Source of the DNA: an uncultured Altererythrobacter sp. | GTDB taxonomy: Bacteria; Pseudomonadota; Alphaproteobacteria; Sphingomonadales; Sphingomonadaceae | Assembly: GCA_946886175.1 (NCBI GenBank) | Contig: CAMPIA010000048.1 | Coordinates: forward strand, 1-8,101 | Length of the DNA stretch: 8,101 nt | Direction of reading: 5' to 3' | Shown here: one piece after another, positions 6,688 to 8,101 of the stretch | Layout of the letters: every line of letters starts with the position of its first letter | How positions within the stretch are numbered: the first letter of the stretch is position 1 | Program-made: the position numbers and the translations under genes | Notes under the pieces: model-generated | Told to the model about the DNA's origin: nothing | The model's input: only the letters and a program-made list of their open reading frames with translations | Database searches by the model: none

Positions 6688-6720
6688 CGACCCCGGCGGA
6701 AACTGCGCCGCAGCGGGTCG
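6688..6720 (-). repeat. Bulged inverted repeat between the dehydratase and MAPEG genes
   Basis: Outer arms CGACCC (6688-6693) and GGGTCG (6715-6720) pair perfectly. Directly inside, CGGCG (6694-6698) and CGCCG (6706-6710) pair around a seven-base loop, leaving a four-base bulge (6711-6714) on one side. This makes 11 GC-rich pairs in the 53-base gap between the dehydratase stop and the MAPEG ribosome binding site. No U-tract follows on the transcribed strand, so termination is uncertain; partial attenuation or an mRNA processing or stability role are alternatives. Confidence 0.4.
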
Positions 6721-6724
6721 GATG

Positions 6725-7678
6725 TCAAACGCTCGCGATGGTCGCCGCGAAGCTCTCCGGATCGCAGTTGCCGCCGGTGAGCATGACCACGGTGTTCTCA
6801 TCGAGCGAGGCCTTTCCCGCGAGCGCCGCGGCCAGCGCGGCCGCGCCGCCGGGTTCGACCACAAGCCTCAGTTTGGCGAACGCGAAGCGCTGCGCGGCGC
6901 GCACCTCGTCGTCGGTCACGGTCACGCCGGGTTCGCTGCGCCCGCGCAGCACCTCGAGATTGATCGGCGCGCTCGCGGTGGGCTGGAGCGCGTCGCAGAT
7001 CGTCTTCGGCGCATCGGTCGCCGCGCGCACGATCGCGCCCTCCGCGAGGCTGCGGCCGACCATGTCCCACCCCGCGGGCTCGACCGGCACGATCGCCGAC
7101 GTGGGGCAGGCGAGCGCCAGCCCGGCGCTCAGCCCGCCGCCACCGCACGGCGCGAGGATGCGCGAAGGTTCGCGGCCCAGTTGCGCCGCGATCTCGATCC
7201 CCGCGCTGCCCTGGCCCTCGATCACCCAGGGATCGGCGAAGGCGTGGACCAGCACGGCGCCGCGCGCCTCGATCTCGCGCGCGGCGACTGCGTCGCGGTC
7301 CTCCCCCGGCCGGTCGTAGAGCACGATCTCGGCGCCGAGCGCGCGGGTCGCTTCCAGCTTAACCCGGGGCGCGTCGCGCGGCATGACGATCGCGGCGGCG
7401 ATGCCGAGCCGCTTCGCCGCCCAGGCGACGCCCTGCGCGTGGTTGCCGCTCGAGACCGCGACCACGCCGCGCCCCCGTTCCTCGTCCGTCAGATCGCTCA
7501 ACCGGTGCCAGGCGCCGCGGATCTTGAACGCGCCGACGGGTTGGAGGGTCTCTGCCTTGGCCCAGAGCCGCGTGCCCTCGATCTCCAGCGGCAGCAGCGG
7601 CGTGGGCGGGAGGATCCCGGCGATCTTCACCGCGGCACGCAGCACGCCTTCGCGAGTTGGCACGCGTTCCGCGCTCAT
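6725..7678 (-). CDS. PLP-dependent threonine/serine dehydratase family protein
   Basis: This fold-type II PLP enzyme of the threonine dehydratase/serine racemase family deaminates L-threonine or L-serine to 2-oxobutyrate or pyruvate, or racemises serine. From ATG 7678 it is 317 aa. K52 in GAFKIRGA is the Schiff-base lysine, SSGNHAQG binds substrate carboxylate, CGGGGLSAG is the glycine loop holding the PLP phosphate, and TGGNCD near the C-terminus contacts the PLP ring. There is no C-terminal ACT regulatory domain, so it resembles catabolic TdcB-type enzymes or serine racemase rather than the biosynthetic long form of IlvA. An alternative GTG start at 7711 adds 11 residues (V-H-V-S-P-A-S-S-A-P); neither start has a strong ribosome binding site. 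It is the first gene of the minus-strand block and is divergent from the dehydrogenase gene at 7933. Substrate specificity cannot be decided from the sequence. Confidence 0.9.
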   Translation of the reverse strand: MSAERVPTREGVLRAAVKIAGILPPTPLLPLEIEGTRLWAKAETLQPVGAFKIRGAWHRLSDLTDEERGRGVVAVSSGNHAQGVAWAAKRLGIAAAIVMPRDAPRVKLEATRALGAEIVLYDRPGEDRDAVAAREIEARGAVLVHAFADPWVIEGQGSAGIEIAAQLGREPSRILAPCGGGGLSAGLALACPTSAIVPVEPAGWDMVGRSLAEGAIVRAATDAPKTICDALQPTASAPINLEVLRGRSEPGVTVTDDEVRAAQRFAFAKLRLVVEPGGAAALAAALAGKASLDENTVVMLTGGNCDPESFAATIASV

Positions 7679-7700
7679 CGGCGCGCTGCTCGCGGGCGAG

Positions 7701-7715
7701 ACATGGACCACATGT
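7701..7715. repeat. Inverted repeat ACATG-N5-CATGT at the dehydratase 5' end
   Basis: ACATG (7701-7705) and CATGT (7711-7715) form a perfect 5-bp interrupted palindrome with spacer GACCA, lying 23-37 bases upstream of the dehydratase ATG at 7678. If that ATG is the true start, it lies in the leader or core promoter and could be an operator. If the GTG at 7711 is the start, most of it is coding. Arms of this length can arise by chance. Confidence 0.3.
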
Positions 7716-7888
7716 TACACTGTCCTGAGGCAAAAAAGTTCGGGGCGTCGAGCACGTCGAAAATCGGCGAGCGAAGGGATGGCGTGGCGGTCATTCGGCG
7801 ATGCTGGCGAATTGGGCGCGTATAGGAAAGCGATTTCGGATCGTGTTGCCCTGCCAGCGCATTTCCCTATGTGGGCGACCATTACCGC

Positions 7889-7911
7889 CGAGCCCTGCGT
7901 CTGCGGGCTCG
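7889..7911 (+). repeat. Leader hairpin upstream of the dehydrogenase gene
   Basis: CGAGCCC (7889-7895) and GGGCTCG (7905-7911) are perfect 7-bp reverse complements around a nine-base loop. The structure ends 12 bases before the GGAG ribosome binding site of the gene at 7933. No T-run follows. It may be a 5' UTR stem that affects translation or mRNA stability. Confidence 0.45.
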
Positions 7912-7923
7912 CAGCAACGAATT

Positions 7924-7927
7924 GGAG
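7924..7927 (+). promoter_or_regulatory. Ribosome binding site of the dehydrogenase gene
   Basis: GGAG with a five-base spacer (CGAAC) before the ATG at 7933. It supports this start for the gene that runs off the right end. Confidence 0.65.
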
Positions 7928-7932
7928 CGAAC

Positions 7933-8101
7933 ATGTCGAAAGTCCTGGTAATCGGTGCGGGCGGGGTCAGCTCGGTCTGCGTTCACAAGATGGCGATGAA
8001 CCCCGACGTGTTCAGCCAGATCCACCTCGCCAGCCGCACCAAGAGCAAGTGCGACGCGATCGCCGCGAGCGTGAAGGAGCGCACCGGGCAGGAAGTCTCG
8101 A
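7933..8101 (+). CDS. Saccharopine/carboxynorspermidine dehydrogenase family protein (5' part only)
   Basis: Only the first 56 codons are present. They begin MSKVLVIGAGGVSSVCVHK, a Rossmann dinucleotide-binding fold (GAGGVSS), followed by NPDVF, IHLASRTKSKCDAIAA and KERTGQEVS. This wording is typical of the LYS1-like family that includes carboxynorspermidine dehydrogenase, which reductively couples diaminopropane or putrescine with aspartate semialdehyde in an alternative polyamine pathway; fungal-type saccharopine dehydrogenases are related. In many alphaproteobacteria a carboxynorspermidine decarboxylase gene (nspC) follows, which cannot be seen here. The second glycine of the usual GAGGVGS is serine. 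GGAG five bases upstream supports the ATG. A role in homospermidine or spermidine synthesis is inference; the Rossmann N-terminus and family membership are well supported. Confidence 0.8.
   Translation, partial: MSKVLVIGAGGVSSVCVHKMAMNPDVFSQIHLASRTKSKCDAIAASVKERTGQEVS

Larger units (their letters stand above)
7679..7932. promoter_or_regulatory. Divergent intergenic region between dehydratase and dehydrogenase genes
   Basis: These 254 bases separate two genes that point away from each other, so promoters for both must lie here or nearby. It is less GC-rich in places than the coding DNA (an A6 tract at 7732-7737 and GTATAGGAAAG near 7820-7830). I see no convincing ORF. A weak candidate promoter for the rightward gene is TTGCCC (7846-7851) with TATGTG (7868-7873), 16 bases apart; the -10 match is poor. 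I see no clear leftward promoter. Confidence 0.5.

Noticed and set aside
6229..6864. Upstream extension of the second MAPEG gene on the minus strand
   Set aside because: It overlaps the first MAPEG gene and part of the dehydratase in another phase; the ATGA overlap marks the real start at 6228.
6360..7825. Plus-strand open frames opposite the MAPEG and dehydratase genes
   Set aside because: Antisense to genes with clear motifs; low-complexity R/A/D/H composition and no recognisable domain.
7825..7847. EcfG-type promoter GGAAA...GTT ahead of the dehydrogenase gene
   Set aside because: The fifth base is A rather than C and the spacing is one or two bases short of the usual 16-17, so it is not supported.

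Overview
The window is GC-rich chromosomal DNA of alphaproteobacterial character. Gene content and protein wording (an otsB, family-15 glycoside hydrolase, otsA cassette; paired MAPEG proteins; a carboxynorspermidine dehydrogenase-like protein) suggest a sphingomonad, perhaps of the Erythrobacter group. That placement is inference from familiarity, not from a search. No tRNA, rRNA, CRISPR array, insertion sequence or other mobile element is visible, and gene packing is tight throughout.

Positions 1-3942 (+) hold a trehalose cassette: otsB (trehalose-6-phosphate phosphatase, lacking only the first base of its probable start codon), a GH15 glucoamylase/trehalase-type hydrolase, and otsA (trehalose-6-phosphate synthase). 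Each junction overlaps, so the three are probably co-transcribed and translationally coupled. OtsA makes trehalose-6-phosphate from UDP-glucose and glucose-6-phosphate, OtsB dephosphorylates it to trehalose, and the GH15 enzyme could hydrolyse trehalose or a related glucan. The otsA start is odd: where the family usually begins there is ATA instead of ATG, and the nearest usable start is a GTG inside the GH15 gene.

Positions 3984-5780 (+) hold a HCxxGKDR protein phosphatase of the Y_phosphatase3 type and then thioredoxin reductase (trxB). A strong 8-bp hairpin lies between otsA and the phosphatase gene.

Positions 5800-7678 (-) converge on trxB with a 19-nt gap. In transcription order this block has a PLP-dependent threonine/serine dehydratase and two tandem MAPEG-family membrane proteins joined by an ATGA stop/start overlap. 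A bulged GC-rich hairpin sits between the dehydratase and the first MAPEG gene.

Positions 7679-7932 are a divergent promoter region. From 7933 (+) a saccharopine/carboxynorspermidine dehydrogenase-like gene runs off the window. Overall this is ordinary housekeeping and stress-metabolism DNA. I found no convincing undescribed system. The points most worth a second look are the otsA start, the embedded GH15 gene and the intercistronic hairpins.
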